Shown: positions 1 to 8,496, counted from the first letter of the stretch. The stretch is 64,000 nucleotides of DNA from Thermoactinomyces intermedius (GCF_016055025.1 NZ_JAECVW010000002.1); one strand, 5' to 3'. Notes: generated from the sequence alone by a model not told the origin. A program made the numbers and translations.

Positions 1-551
1 ATCTGGCGAATTAATCTGCTCGAGGTGCACGAAAAACGCCTCGCTTTCGCTTTCTTTTCATTTTGGTTTACAAGACTTACTTGAAAAATAATATGATGAG
101 CAAAGGAAATTGACAAGCGGCTTTGGTCCGAAAAATCACTGCTAAGAAAGAGCGTTGTTGGAAGCGATTACGACACCACAAGGTCAAGTCCGCTTTCAAA
201 GCGGCCTTTCCCCGCATTCGCGGGTTTCCCGCCGCCTTCGTTGCCATCATGAATATGATCCGATACAGATGAGTCCTTCTCCATCCCGTCTCTTTATAAA
301 TGCAGTGACGTGCTCCTGAACACCCGTCATCTTTCCTTTGCCCGAATCCATTCAGAAAAATGCCGGCCGCAAGGACCGGTGCCGTTCATCGTTTCTCCAA
401 CGATGGATATGTATTTTTCCCGGTTCACGCAAGTGGTGCCCCTTGGGACGAGTACCGCATCAAGCAGGCTTTTCCGGCAACATACAGCCTGCTTGTCATC
501 TGACGGTTCCCGATGTGCCTCCTTTTTCAAGAGACCCACTCACTGAAAACA
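1..551 (-). ncRNA. ole: Probable OLE RNA (partial; 3' end at or beyond window start)
   Basis: No believable gene lies between the window start and the end of ispA. Read on the minus strand the stretch is rich in hairpins. One has 8-bp arms around 463-497. Others are at 389-408 (CATCGTT/AACGATG), 362-383 (CCGG arms) and 305-329 (TGACG/CGTCA), and two GC-rich palindromes lie at about 190-205 and 211-225. An extended -10 element sits just upstream. OLE RNA (about 600 nt, Firmicutes extremophiles) is known to lie in exactly this operon, directly after ispA and before oapA and dxs, on the same strand; neither of those genes is inside the window. The assignment rests on synteny, length and structure. 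I cannot run the covariance model. The alternative is an unrelated structured leader of a gene outside the window. Confidence 0.66.
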
Positions 552-557
552 TATTTT

Positions 558-566
558 ATTATAGCA
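558..566 (-). promoter_or_regulatory. Extended -10 promoter element upstream of the OLE-like RNA
   Basis: The minus strand reads TGCTATAAT, a perfect extended -10 element (TGnTATAAT). It begins about 30 nt after the ispA stop codon. No good -35 hexamer lies 16-18 nt upstream, which is common for extended -10 promoters. Transcription would begin near 551 and run into the hairpin-rich region, so the RNA could be made independently of the ispA operon. Confidence 0.55.
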
Positions 567-595
567 CAAGGCTCTCTCTTTATCATACATTGGCG

Positions 596-1492
596 TCAAT
601 GATCACGGGACAATAAATAATCGGCGATTTCCAACAACCGGGACGGTTCAATCCCGGGATGGGACATCAACGTGTTTTTGGCATCCTCCGTGAGCAATTT
701 CAGCCTTCTTTTGGATTCTTCAAGACCGAGCAATGACGGATACGTTGCTTTGTTGGATTTGATGTCGCTTCCGGCCGGTTTCCCGATCACTTCGGTGGTG
801 CCGGTCACATCCAAAATATCGTCCTGGATTTGATACGCAAGACCGATTTGATAAGCAAAACGCGTCAAAGCATCCAGCACGGAGGGTTCAGCCTGGCAAA
901 AATGCGCCCCCATGCGCACCGAAAAGGCGATCAAATCCCCGGTTTTTCTTTTGTGGATGCTTTCCAGTTCTTCCAAGCTGATCTTCCGGTTTTCACTCAA
1001 CAGGTCATCCGACTGGCCTCCGACCATTCCGCGCGCCCCTGCACTTCGGGCTCCTTCTTCAATCATCGTCAGAGCCACTTCGGCAGGCAATCCTTCTTTT
1101 TTGGCCGCGGCGGCCATTAAACCGAATGCTTCTGTCAGCAGGGCATCCCCGGCCAAAATGGCCTGAGCCTCCCCAAACACTTTGTGGTTGGTCAGCTTCC
1201 CCCGCCTGTAATCGTCGTCGTCCATGCTCGGCAAGTCATCATGAATCAGGGAATACGTATGAATCATTTCAATGGCACAGGCAAAAGGCAGGGCTTTTTC
1301 GGGATCTTTTCCAAGCGACTCCACGGTGGCCAGCGTCAACACCGGACGCAACCGTTTCCCCCCGGCCAACAGCGAATACCGCATGGATTGCCGCAACACA
1401 TCGGGCAGGCTGTCCATCTGATCCAAATATTGTTCCAAAGCCCGGTGAACCCGATCCGCTTGTTCCTTGATATATGATGTAATGGATTGCAC
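596..1492 (-). CDS. ispA: Farnesyl diphosphate synthase (polyprenyl synthetase)
   Basis: This 298-residue protein condenses DMAPP/GPP with IPP to farnesyl diphosphate, the precursor of quinone side chains and undecaprenyl phosphate. Both aspartate-rich motifs are present: the first around residues 85-91 (DDLPSMD) and the second at 224-228 (DDILD). The GGKRLRP substrate-binding motif is at 44-50. Length is normal for the family. The start is GTG, with GGAGTAA directly upstream, and the gene follows xseB with no gap, so the two are co-translated. It is the last protein gene of the nusB-folD-xseAB-ispA cluster in this window. The usual next gene, dxs, is not present; an OLE-like RNA region follows instead. 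Confidence 0.95.
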   Translation of the reverse strand: MQSITSYIKEQADRVHRALEQYLDQMDSLPDVLRQSMRYSLLAGGKRLRPVLTLATVESLGKDPEKALPFACAIEMIHTYSLIHDDLPSMDDDDYRRGKLTNHKVFGEAQAILAGDALLTEAFGLMAAAAKKEGLPAEVALTMIEEGARSAGARGMVGGQSDDLLSENRKISLEELESIHKRKTGDLIAFSVRMGAHFCQAEPSVLDALTRFAYQIGLAYQIQDDILDVTGTTEVIGKPAGSDIKSNKATYPSLLGLEESKRRLKLLTEDAKNTLMSHPGIEPSRLLEIADYLLSRDH

Positions 1493-1753
1493 TTACTCCA
1501 AATCCTCCTCTATTTCAAAAGGTTTTTTCAGCCACTCTCCATTCTCCTTGACCAGCATCTCGACCTGATGTTCCGCCCATTCCAGCTTCTTTCCGCAAAC
1601 ATGGGCCAACTTCATTCCTTCATCAAACAACTGAATCGCCTGCTCCAGAGGAGTGTCGCCTTTTTCCAGCTGCTGCACCACTTGTTCCAGCCGTTTCAAC
1701 GCATCTTCAAACGGCAGGGACTCGAATGCGGACAGATCTTTTGATTCAGTCAT
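1493..1753 (-). CDS. xseB: Exodeoxyribonuclease VII small subunit
   Basis: An 86-residue small subunit of exonuclease VII, which degrades single-stranded DNA in both directions together with XseA. The sequence shows the typical helical hairpin: FEDALKRLEQVVQQLEKGD followed by LEQAIQLFDEGMKLA. Length matches the family. Its start overlaps the end of xseA by 8 nt, and its stop abuts the ispA start, indicating tight translational coupling in one operon. Confidence 0.95.
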   Translation of the reverse strand: MTESKDLSAFESLPFEDALKRLEQVVQQLEKGDTPLEQAIQLFDEGMKLAHVCGKKLEWAEHQVEMLVKENGEWLKKPFEIEEDLE

Positions 1754-3110
1754 TTTTTTCCTCCTCCGCTCTGTACACTTGACATCTCAACCGCCCGTCG
1801 GGGAGACGGACTTGAATCAAATCCCCGGGCTCCGCTTGCCGGACGGATTTAATCAGTTCATTCTTATGAAGGCGGTAAACGAGAGAATATCCGCGTTGCA
1901 TGACCTTTAACGGACTCAATGCATCCAATTGGGCCAGTTGGTGATGGTAGCGTTGTATTTCGGTTTTCAGCCGCTGATGCATCAGGGTCCGGCTGTCTTT
2001 GATCAATAACGCCAACTGCTCACTCAGTTTAGACAATTTTTGCGACGGATGGCAAGCCTTTAATTGAAACTTCATTTCGGAAAAATCACGTTTTTTGGTT
2101 TCAAGCGATGCTTGCATGGCATGCTCCAGCCGCGTCTGTAAATGATCAAGCCGTTGGGTGTATTGTAAGAGGCGTGCTTTCGGATCCAGAAAGACAGCCC
2201 GGTTGACTTGGTTTTTCACCCGTTCTTTCATCCGGTCCAGGACCGACTGCTGAGACTGAATCAAACGCCGGGTTAACTGAGCGGTTTGATTTTTCAGCTC
2301 CAGCAGCTCGGGAACCACAAACTCCGCTGCTGCCGTCGGGGTGGGAGCCCGTAAATCGGCCACCAAATCGCTGATGGTTACATCGGTTTCGTGCCCGACG
2401 GCCGATACCACCGGCAATTTGGAACGATAAATGCTCCGGGCAACCACTTCTTCATTGAATGCCCACAATTCCTCCAACGAGCCGCCGCCTCTTCCGACAA
2501 TCAACACATCCACTTCATCCATTTCGTTCATGTGATCAATGGCTCTGGCGATTTCGTGTGCCGCTTCATCCCCTTGAACCGAAACCGGATATAAGAGAAT
2601 GGATGCAATCGGATAGCGCCGGCGAATCGTTACAATAATATCACGAACAGCGGCTCCGCTGGCAGAGGTAATTACCCCCACTTTTCCCGGAAATTTCGGC
2701 AGAGGCTTTTTTTCTTTGTCAAACAACCCTTCCGCCGAAAGTTTTTCTTTCAGCCGCTCAAAAGCAATGTACAAATCCCCGGTTCCGCTGAGCCGCATAT
2801 CTTGCACATAAATCTGCAGATGACCGTTTTTCATGTATAAAGAAACATACCCGCGGACCAACACCCGGTCCCCGTTTTTGGGCACAAAACGCAACCGGCG
2901 GTTGTTTCCCGCAAACATGACCGCATCGATGGCGGCTTGATCATCCTTGATGGTGAAATACATATGGCGGCTTTTCCGGTTTTGGGAGAAATTTGTAATT
3001 TCTCCTTCCAGCCAGATCTTTTTTAAATTTTCATCCAGATTCAGCGACGTATAAAGGTATTCCACCAGGTCAGTGACTGACCAGACATCGCGTTCCGGTT
3101 CACGGAACAT
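1746..3110 (-). CDS. xseA: Exodeoxyribonuclease VII large subunit
   Basis: A 454-residue catalytic subunit of exonuclease VII. The N-terminal OB-fold (about residues 1-105) is followed by the nuclease domain with the conserved GHETDVTISDLVADLRAPTP segment near residues 240-260, then a long coiled-coil region and the C-terminal LQRGYSLV-like motif (MQRGYSLVYR). The start ATG is preceded by AGGGGAAGT. A terminator between folD and xseA (3156-3196) suggests the xseA-xseB-ispA unit has its own promoter in the roughly 45 nt upstream, or depends on read-through. Confidence 0.96.
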   Translation of the reverse strand: MFREPERDVWSVTDLVEYLYTSLNLDENLKKIWLEGEITNFSQNRKSRHMYFTIKDDQAAIDAVMFAGNNRRLRFVPKNGDRVLVRGYVSLYMKNGHLQIYVQDMRLSGTGDLYIAFERLKEKLSAEGLFDKEKKPLPKFPGKVGVITSASGAAVRDIIVTIRRRYPIASILLYPVSVQGDEAAHEIARAIDHMNEMDEVDVLIVGRGGGSLEELWAFNEEVVARSIYRSKLPVVSAVGHETDVTISDLVADLRAPTPTAAAEFVVPELLELKNQTAQLTRRLIQSQQSVLDRMKERVKNQVNRAVFLDPKARLLQYTQRLDHLQTRLEHAMQASLETKKRDFSEMKFQLKACHPSQKLSKLSEQLALLIKDSRTLMHQRLKTEIQRYHHQLAQLDALSPLKVMQRGYSLVYRLHKNELIKSVRQAEPGDLIQVRLPDGRLRCQVYRAEEEKND

Positions 3111-3155
3111 AACTTCCCCTCACTTTGCCTTTTTAAATCACTCATCTTTTCCATT

Positions 3156-3196
3156 ATAAAAGAAAGAGGCTCTCCTCCAACAGAGGAAGCCTCTTC
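3156..3196 (-). terminator. Intrinsic terminator after folD
   Basis: On the minus strand an imperfect hairpin (AAGAGGCT arm paired with AGCCTCTT, extended by TCCTC/GAGGA) is followed by TTCTTTT. It lies 8 nt after the folD stop codon. Confidence 0.75.
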
Positions 3197-3204
3197 TTTT
3201 TCAT

Positions 3205-4065
3205 TTATTTTGCACGTTGCCACAGCTTTTTCGCCGCCGTGACGGTGTTTTTCATCAGCATTGCCACCGTCATCGGGCCGACGCCGCCCGGCACCGGGGT
3301 AATCGCCGAGCAAACCGGCGCCACTTCTTCAAAATTCACGTCTCCCACCAATTTGCCGGCTTCATTCCGGTTCATTCCCACATCAATCACCACGGCCCCG
3401 GGTTTGACAAACTCTTTGGTGATCATTTCGCCTCTTCCCACAGCGGCCACGAGAATATCCGCCTGGCGGGTGTGATGAGCCAGATCCGCTGTTTTCGAAT
3501 GGCACAATGTCACGGTGGCATTGGCTTGTTGCAACAACATGGCCATCGGCTTGCCGACAATATTGCTTCTTCCCACGACCACCGCATGTTTTCCTTCGAG
3601 AGAAATCCCCGTCCGTTTAAACAATTGCATGATTCCGTAAGGCGTGCACGGCAACAAACCGTTTTGTCCGATCATCATTTTTCCCATATTGACGGGGGAA
3701 AAGCCGTCCACATCTTTGGACGGGGAAATGGTTGCAATCACTTTATCCGGGTCGATGTGAGCAGGCAGGGGCAGTTGCACCAAAATCCCGTGGATGGCCG
3801 GGTCCTCATTCAATTCTTTCACCTGATTCAACAACTCTTCTTCTTGAACGGTTTCCTCCATCCGGATTAACCGGGAGTGGATGCCGATTTCTTCCGATGC
3901 CCGGATTTTACTCCGCACATACGTTTCGGACGCAGGGTTGTTTCCAACCAGAATGACGGCCAACCCCGGCTTCAATCCCTCTTCGGCTAATTGGCTGACT
4001 TCTTCTTTCAGTTCCGCACGGATTTCTTTGGCGATTTGTTTTCCATCAATCAATTGATAAGACAA
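3205..4065 (-). CDS. folD: Bifunctional methylenetetrahydrofolate dehydrogenase / cyclohydrolase
   Basis: The protein interconverts 5,10-methylene-, 5,10-methenyl- and 10-formyl-tetrahydrofolate, feeding purine and formyl-Met synthesis. The catalytic YVRSK motif, the VDGFSPVNMG signature, PCTPYGIM and the nucleotide-binding GRSNIVGKP are all present. I favour the TTG at 4065 because AAGGAAGTG lies 6-14 nt upstream and it gives the usual N-terminus (MSYQLIDGKQIAKE, 286 residues). A GTG at 4074 is also possible. A sequence resembling half of a PurR operator lies upstream (4105-4117). The gene is separated from nusB by a terminator, so it probably has its own promoter in the AT-rich 4070-4180 stretch. 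Confidence 0.95.
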   Translation of the reverse strand: MSYQLIDGKQIAKEIRAELKEEVSQLAEEGLKPGLAVILVGNNPASETYVRSKIRASEEIGIHSRLIRMEETVQEEELLNQVKELNEDPAIHGILVQLPLPAHIDPDKVIATISPSKDVDGFSPVNMGKMMIGQNGLLPCTPYGIMQLFKRTGISLEGKHAVVVGRSNIVGKPMAMLLQQANATVTLCHSKTADLAHHTRQADILVAAVGRGEMITKEFVKPGAVVIDVGMNRNEAGKLVGDVNFEEVAPVCSAITPVPGGVGPMTVAMLMKNTVTAAKKLWQRAK

Positions 4066-4104
4066 CGCGCTCACTTCCTTAACATTAAAGGTTAATTATT
4101 AATT

Positions 4105-4117
4105 AATGTTCAGTTTA
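4105..4117 (-). promoter_or_regulatory. Possible PurR box upstream of folD
   Basis: The minus strand reads TAAACTGAACATT, close to the Bacillus PurR box AWWWCCGAACWWT with one core mismatch. A weaker inverted half (AATGTTAAGG) lies near 4080-4090, about the spacing expected for a PurBox pair. folD belongs to the PurR regulon in B. subtilis. The second half is poor, so this is tentative. Confidence 0.3.
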
Positions 4118-4179
4118 TATGTTAAATGTTTTGATGTAAAGACTTTATGCAAACACTTAAAATACAAGCGTTTTCATAT

Positions 4180-4222
4180 ACAAAAAAGAGGGGAGATCTC
4201 CGTCCCCTCTCCTCTTTTTTAA
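4180..4222 (-). terminator. Intrinsic terminator after nusB
   Basis: AAAAAAGAGG and CCTCTTTTTT arms flank a GC-rich loop containing a GGAGATCTCC palindrome. On the minus strand the stem runs into a T-tract. It sits 4 nt after the nusB stop. Confidence 0.75.
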
Positions 4223-4225
4223 AAA

Positions 4226-4642
4226 TTATTGTTCGGTTATTTGCCCGGCTTCTTCTTTTGCCACTCTTCCCAAAACCCCGTTGATAAACCGGCCGGATTC
4301 TTCGCCGGAAAAAGACTTGGCCAGTTCGACCGCTTCATTGATCACCACAGCCTTGGGCACATCTTTTTCATATAACAATTCAAATATGGCCAAGCGTAAG
4401 ATCATTTTATCCACAGTGGGAATCCGTTCCAATGACCAGCCTTTTTTCAACAAGGGGCGAAACACTTCATCCAGACGGAAAGCGTTTTGCAAGATCCCTT
4501 CTGTTAAATGCAAAAAATACGAACGCTCTTCCCCGGCGAGTCCGGTGCTTCGCACAGACACAATTTCCTCTTGTTCCTCCGGGCGAAATTCACACTCATA
4601 CAATGTTTGAATCACTTTTTCCCTGATCTCTCTTCTGCTCAT
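4226..4642 (-). CDS. nusB: Transcription antitermination factor NusB
   Basis: A 138-residue all-helical RNA-binding protein. With NusE (S10) it binds boxA RNA and supports antitermination of rRNA operons. The sequence has the typical SRREIREKVIQTLYE start and the PKAVVINEAVELAKSF...GRFINGVLGRV C-terminal signature. The ATG at 4642 is preferred because GGGGGATT lies at good spacing; the upstream TTG codons sit too close to it. Its position after accC-yqhY matches the B. subtilis order. Confidence 0.95.
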   Translation of the reverse strand: MSRREIREKVIQTLYECEFRPEEQEEIVSVRSTGLAGEERSYFLHLTEGILQNAFRLDEVFRPLLKKGWSLERIPTVDKMILRLAIFELLYEKDVPKAVVINEAVELAKSFSGEESGRFINGVLGRVAKEEAGQITEQ

Positions 4643-4731
4643 CAACAATCCCCCAAAAAGAAGCCCGAGCCATGCAGCCCGGTCTTCGATCTTCCCTCTT
4701 TATTTTAACCAAAAAACAGCACAAGCCATTC

Positions 4732-5136
4732 TTATTTCACACGTGGCGGGTTTGGCTCATTCTCGTCCCCGGAATCGTTTGCCGGCATTTTGATGCCGCT
4801 GATTTTGACGGAAACTTGATCCACTTGAAGCCCGGTCATGTTTTCGATGGCTTGTTTTACTTCTTCCTGCACTTTGCGGCCAAGTTCAGGAATATTGAAA
4901 CCATATTGTACCACAATGGACAAGTCAACGGCCAGTTGTTCTCCCAAATCCACATGAATTCCTTTTTTCAAATTTTTGCGGCCCAACAACTGATTGATAT
5001 TGGCGGCGGTTCCCCCGCTCAACCCGATGACGCCGTCGACGGAAGACGCTGCAATCCCTGAGATGATTTGGATCACTTCCGGCGCAATCTCAATCTTGCC
5101 AATCGCATTTTGATCGTACTCATAAATTTCATTCAT
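4732..5136 (-). CDS. yqhY: Asp23/Gls24 family protein YqhY
   Basis: A 134-residue DUF322 protein. The family core is visible (GKIEIAPEVIQIISGIAASSVDGV, then VDLSIVVQYGFNIPELGRKVQEEVKQAIENMTGL). In B. subtilis YqhY is encoded with accBC and is implicated in controlling acetyl-CoA carboxylase activity. The start overlaps the accC stop by ATGA, so the two are translationally coupled, which fits a shared role. The acidic tail (residues 118-134) is lineage-specific. Confidence 0.92.
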   Translation of the reverse strand: MNEIYEYDQNAIGKIEIAPEVIQIISGIAASSVDGVIGLSGGTAANINQLLGRKNLKKGIHVDLGEQLAVDLSIVVQYGFNIPELGRKVQEEVKQAIENMTGLQVDQVSVKISGIKMPANDSGDENEPNPPRVK

Positions 5137-6494
5137 TGATCCATACTCTCCTTATTTAATGGATTCTTCTCCAGGAAAAGAATATCAAAATCCCCTTCGG
5201 CAAATTTCGGATGTTGCATCAGTTTCAGGTGGAACGGAATGGTTGTGTGAATTCCGTCGATCGCAAATTCATTTAATGCCCGTTTCATCCGCTCAATCGC
5301 CTCATTGCGATCTTTTCCCCATACAATCAACTTTGCCACCATGGAATCATAGAACGGCTGAATTTTGAAGCCTTGATAACAAGCGCTGTCCACCCGCACT
5401 CCGTTTCCTCCCGGCGGCAGGTAGAATTGGATGGTTCCGGGGGAAGGCATGAAATCTTTTTCCGGACGCTCGGCATTGATCCGGCATTCAATCGACCAAC
5501 CGTTGATCCGGACTTCTTCCTGACGGAGCGAAAGTTTCTCGCCGGCTGCGATCCGGATTTGCTCTTTCACCAAATCCACGCCCGTTATCAACTCGGTCAC
5601 CGGATGCTCTACCTGGATGCGTGTATTCATTTCCATGAAATAAAAGTTTCCTTCTTTATCCAGGAGAAACTCCACGGTGCCGGCTCCCGAATATTGGACG
5701 GACCGGGCTGCTTTCACCGCCGCTTCCCCCATCTTTTCCCGCAATTCCGGAGACAATGCGGGAGACGGGGCTTCTTCCACCAGTTTTTGATACCGTCGTT
5801 GGATCGAACAATCCCTTTCTCCGAGATGTATCACATTGCCGTGCTGGTCCGCCAACACCTGGATCTCAATGTGACGGGGTTCCACCAGGTATTTTTCCAA
5901 ATAAACCCCCGGATTGCCGAAATTGGCTTCGGCTTCTTTCTGCGCAAGCGCAATCGCCCGTTTCAGCTCTTCTTCGTGATGGACCACGCGCATTCCTTTT
6001 CCGCCTCCGCCGGCGGTCGCTTTCACAATCACCGGAAAACCGATTTCTTTGGCTGTTTGCACGGCCTCATCCACATCCTCAATCACGCCCTCGGTTCCCG
6101 GCACGACCGGCACCCCGGCCTCTTTCATGGTATCACGGGCCGTCGTCTTATCCCCCATTTTTTGAATCGCTTCCGGCGAAGGGCCCACAAACGTAATATT
6201 GCAAGCAGCGCATAACTCGGCAAAATCGGCATTCTCAGACAAAAAACCGTATCCCGGGTGAATGGCATCCACTCCGACCAGTGTTGCCGTGCTCATCAGG
6301 TTGGTCATATTCAAATAGCTGTCTTTGCTTGGAGCCGGACCGATGCAATAAGCTTCGTCCGCCAGCGTCACATGCAATGCTTCCCGGTCTGCCTCGGAAT
6401 AAACGGCCACCGTGGAAATTCCGAGCTCCTTGCAGGCACGAATAATTCGCACAGCAATTTCACCGCGGTTAGCGATTAAGAGCTTTTTAAACAT
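5133..6494 (-). CDS. accC: Acetyl-CoA carboxylase, biotin carboxylase subunit
   Basis: A 453-residue ATP-grasp enzyme that carboxylates the biotin on AccB, the first half of malonyl-CoA formation for fatty acid synthesis. It shows the GEIAVRIIRACKELG N-terminus, the glycine-rich ATP loop ATAGGGGKGMR, and the catalytic MNTRIQVEHPVTE segment. The ATG at 6494 has AAGGAGG six bases upstream, whereas the ATG at 6500 abuts it. The gene lies 22 nt downstream of accB and overlaps yqhY by 4 nt. Confidence 0.97.
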   Translation of the reverse strand: MFKKLLIANRGEIAVRIIRACKELGISTVAVYSEADREALHVTLADEAYCIGPAPSKDSYLNMTNLMSTATLVGVDAIHPGYGFLSENADFAELCAACNITFVGPSPEAIQKMGDKTTARDTMKEAGVPVVPGTEGVIEDVDEAVQTAKEIGFPVIVKATAGGGGKGMRVVHHEEELKRAIALAQKEAEANFGNPGVYLEKYLVEPRHIEIQVLADQHGNVIHLGERDCSIQRRYQKLVEEAPSPALSPELREKMGEAAVKAARSVQYSGAGTVEFLLDKEGNFYFMEMNTRIQVEHPVTELITGVDLVKEQIRIAAGEKLSLRQEEVRINGWSIECRINAERPEKDFMPSPGTIQFYLPPGGNGVRVDSACYQGFKIQPFYDSMVAKLIVWGKDRNEAIERMKRALNEFAIDGIHTTIPFHLKLMQHPKFAEGDFDILFLEKNPLNKESMDQ

Positions 6495-6516
6495 CGTCAT
6501 CCTCCTTCCGCGGCCG

Positions 6517-7041
6517 TTATGTGGTTTTCACCAAGAACAAGGGTTGGCCGTATTCCACCAGTTGTCCGTTTTCCACCAATACTTTCACAATGGTACCGTT
6601 TACTTCCGCTTCAATTTCATTCATCAATTTCATCGCTTCCACGATGCAAACCACTGTATCTTTTTGAATGGTGTCTCCTTCTTTTACATAAGGATCGGCA
6701 TCCGGAGCCGGAGCGCGGTAAAAGGTGCCAACCATGGGCGAAACAATTTTATGTAAAGTCGGATCATCTTCCTCCGCCGCTTGCGGTGCCGGTTCCTGAG
6801 CCTCCTGTTCCTTTGGCGCCGCGACGGGTTCCGGAACCACTGCTTTGGGGGTCGGGACAGCTTGTACAGGTGACGCTTGAGCAGCCGGTTCGGATGTCGT
6901 GAGCGTTGCAGAAGCTCCGCTGTTTGTGCCGGACTTTTTCATATAAATTTTGTTTCCTTCAAACTCGAGTTCAAACTCATCGATTTGAGATTCATCAATT
7001 AATCGGATCAGTTCGCGAATCTCATACGGTTTAAAATTCAT
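6517..7041 (-). CDS. accB: Acetyl-CoA carboxylase biotin carboxyl carrier protein
   Basis: A 174-residue carrier with an N-terminal helical region, a Pro/Ala-rich linker (about residues 45-92), and a C-terminal biotinyl domain. The biotinylated lysine is K138 in the EAMKLMNE motif, and the SPMVGTFYRAPAPDADPYV segment is the bacterial AccB thumb region. The start is preceded by AAGGGAGG. It is the first gene of accB-accC-yqhY; a promoter must lie in 7042-7172, after the spoIIIA terminator. Confidence 0.97.
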   Translation of the reverse strand: MNFKPYEIRELIRLIDESQIDEFELEFEGNKIYMKKSGTNSGASATLTTSEPAAQASPVQAVPTPKAVVPEPVAAPKEQEAQEPAPQAAEEDDPTLHKIVSPMVGTFYRAPAPDADPYVKEGDTIQKDTVVCIVEAMKLMNEIEAEVNGTIVKVLVENGQLVEYGQPLFLVKTT

Positions 7042-7172
7042 CTTTAATTTCCTCCCTTAATTTCTGCCCAAAGCAAAATCCATAATAACGCTAATAGCAT
7101 AACGCATTTTCAGTGGTTTGACCACCTCTTTACATAGTAAAACAACCGACCCGGTTTTACCAAATGTCCGTA

Positions 7173-7213
7173 TGTAAAAAAATAAACCAGTTTCCTTGTT
7201 GAAACCGGTTTTT
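7173..7213 (-). terminator. Terminator of the spoIIIA operon
   Basis: On the minus strand AACCGGTTTC pairs with GAAACTGGTT across a 6-nt loop and is followed by an A then seven T residues. It begins 16 nt after the spoIIIAH stop, isolating the operon from accB. Confidence 0.85.
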
Positions 7214-7229
7214 TGATCATTTCTTTTTT

Positions 7230-7790
7230 TCAGCGGTATGCGACGGTCACATGATGCGGATCGACTTGCAGATGCTGGCGGACCAGACTGATTAATTTCA
7301 CCACTTGTTTTTTGTCCAGCTTTTCGCTTTGGACAATCACATCGACGTGCGGAAGATTGGTAATGACCACGGCATCCTGATAACCTTCTTTCCGGATCAG
7401 TTCTTCCAACACGGTCTCCTGATTGTCAATTTTCATCAATTGCTGGATTTTCTGATTGGCCTCTTCCACTTCCTTCTCGGGTGCTTCCGGATTGGTCAGC
7501 ACTTGCATGTATTCTTCGACCATTTTTTGGCGCAACGTGCTCCGTTGCAACTGATAACCGACAAAAAAATCATTGGACTGGTTCTCCAGAACTTCCGCCG
7601 ATTTTTGGCCGGAAGAAGACGGTTCATCGACCGGCTTGATATCCACTTTGATATCCCCTTGTTTTTCCTTGGCGGTTTGTGCCACCTGATCAGCCGGTTC
7701 AACCGGACCCGTCACGATATAATAGGCAGACAAAACGACCATGACGGACAACATCGTCACCAGCCATACCGTTTGTTTGTTCACCGACAT
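7230..7790 (-). CDS. spoIIIAH: Stage III sporulation protein AH
   Basis: A 186-residue mother-cell membrane protein with one N-terminal membrane segment (about residues 8-27) and an EscJ/PrgK-like periplasmic ring-building domain at its C-terminus. SpoIIIAH binds forespore SpoIIQ across the septum to build the feeding-tube channel. The region ending in VDPHHVTVAYR is typical. AAAGGAGGAAGT precedes the ATG. Last gene of the spoIIIA operon, followed by a strong terminator. Confidence 0.95.
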   Translation of the reverse strand: MSVNKQTVWLVTMLSVMVVLSAYYIVTGPVEPADQVAQTAKEKQGDIKVDIKPVDEPSSSGQKSAEVLENQSNDFFVGYQLQRSTLRQKMVEEYMQVLTNPEAPEKEVEEANQKIQQLMKIDNQETVLEELIRKEGYQDAVVITNLPHVDVIVQSEKLDKKQVVKLISLVRQHLQVDPHHVTVAYR

Positions 7791-7807
7791 TCAGACTTCC
7801 TCCTTTT

Positions 7808-8428
7808 TTATCCTTTCGGTAATACAGAAATTCGATGCACCGGAACATCCAACGTCCGTTGGACCGCTTCAATCACAATCGCTTTCACCTTCAGGTTTTC
7901 CACTCCGCGCGCAACGACCAACACCCCCCGCACTTGCGGTTTTAACTTCTTGATGACCACGGGCTTCTCCCCGTTTTCACCGCGGTAGTAAGCGGTTTTT
8001 TGATCTTCGGTGTCTTGGGTGACGGAACGTTTCCCGCCGTTTTTATCCGTTTCCGTCGTCACTTGGCGCGATTCCCTTTTATCCACTTGCAAAACCTCTT
8101 CCACCGTCGAATTCAAGTTGACTATGACGGAAACATCTTCCACCCCCACGATTTTGCTCAACACTTCCTCCAGTTCTTTTTCGTACCTCTGCTCGTATTC
8201 CATCATGCTGAGGGCATCATCTGAGGAAGAGGTCACGGCCGCCGGTTTGGCATCGGCTTCCGCTTGGGGAGAATCCTTTTTATCCGGCGGCAACGAAGCT
8301 TCTCTCACTTGGATGAAGGATGAAAGAATCATGATCGCCACCCCCGAAGCCCCCAAAATCAAAATCCATCCCAAGCGCTTCGACTTCTCCCCGTCCCCTG
8401 CCGTGTTTTGGAAAAGCTTTTTGAACAT
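7808..8428 (-). CDS. spoIIIAG: Stage III sporulation protein AG
   Basis: A 206-residue protein with one membrane span (about residues 23-40) and a ring-forming extracellular domain, including YEKELEEVLSKIVGVEDVSVIVNLNS-type sequence near 80-110 and GVLVVARGVENLKVKAIVIEAVQRTLDVP near the end. In B. subtilis SpoIIIAG forms a large oligomeric ring of the mother cell-forespore channel. The start has GGAGGTG ten bases upstream. 17 nt separate it from spoIIIAH. Confidence 0.95.
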   Translation of the reverse strand: MFKKLFQNTAGDGEKSKRLGWILILGASGVAIMILSSFIQVREASLPPDKKDSPQAEADAKPAAVTSSSDDALSMMEYEQRYEKELEEVLSKIVGVEDVSVIVNLNSTVEEVLQVDKRESRQVTTETDKNGGKRSVTQDTEDQKTAYYRGENGEKPVVIKKLKPQVRGVLVVARGVENLKVKAIVIEAVQRTLDVPVHRISVLPKG

Positions 8429-8496
8429 GTTTGCTTTTCACCTCCGTCTTTGATGGTTATGTAAAGCCGGTGGCCATGACCGTAACAGGCAAACAT

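Noticed and set aside
327..539. Minus-strand 70-codon frame in the region after ispA
   Set aside because: The start has no ribosome-binding site at proper distance, the product resembles nothing, and the frame runs through several hairpins of the OLE-like RNA.
310..616. Plus-strand frames of 78 and 92 codons opposite the OLE-like RNA
   Set aside because: No ribosome sites, and they overlap the ispA 3' end and the structured region; probably chance.
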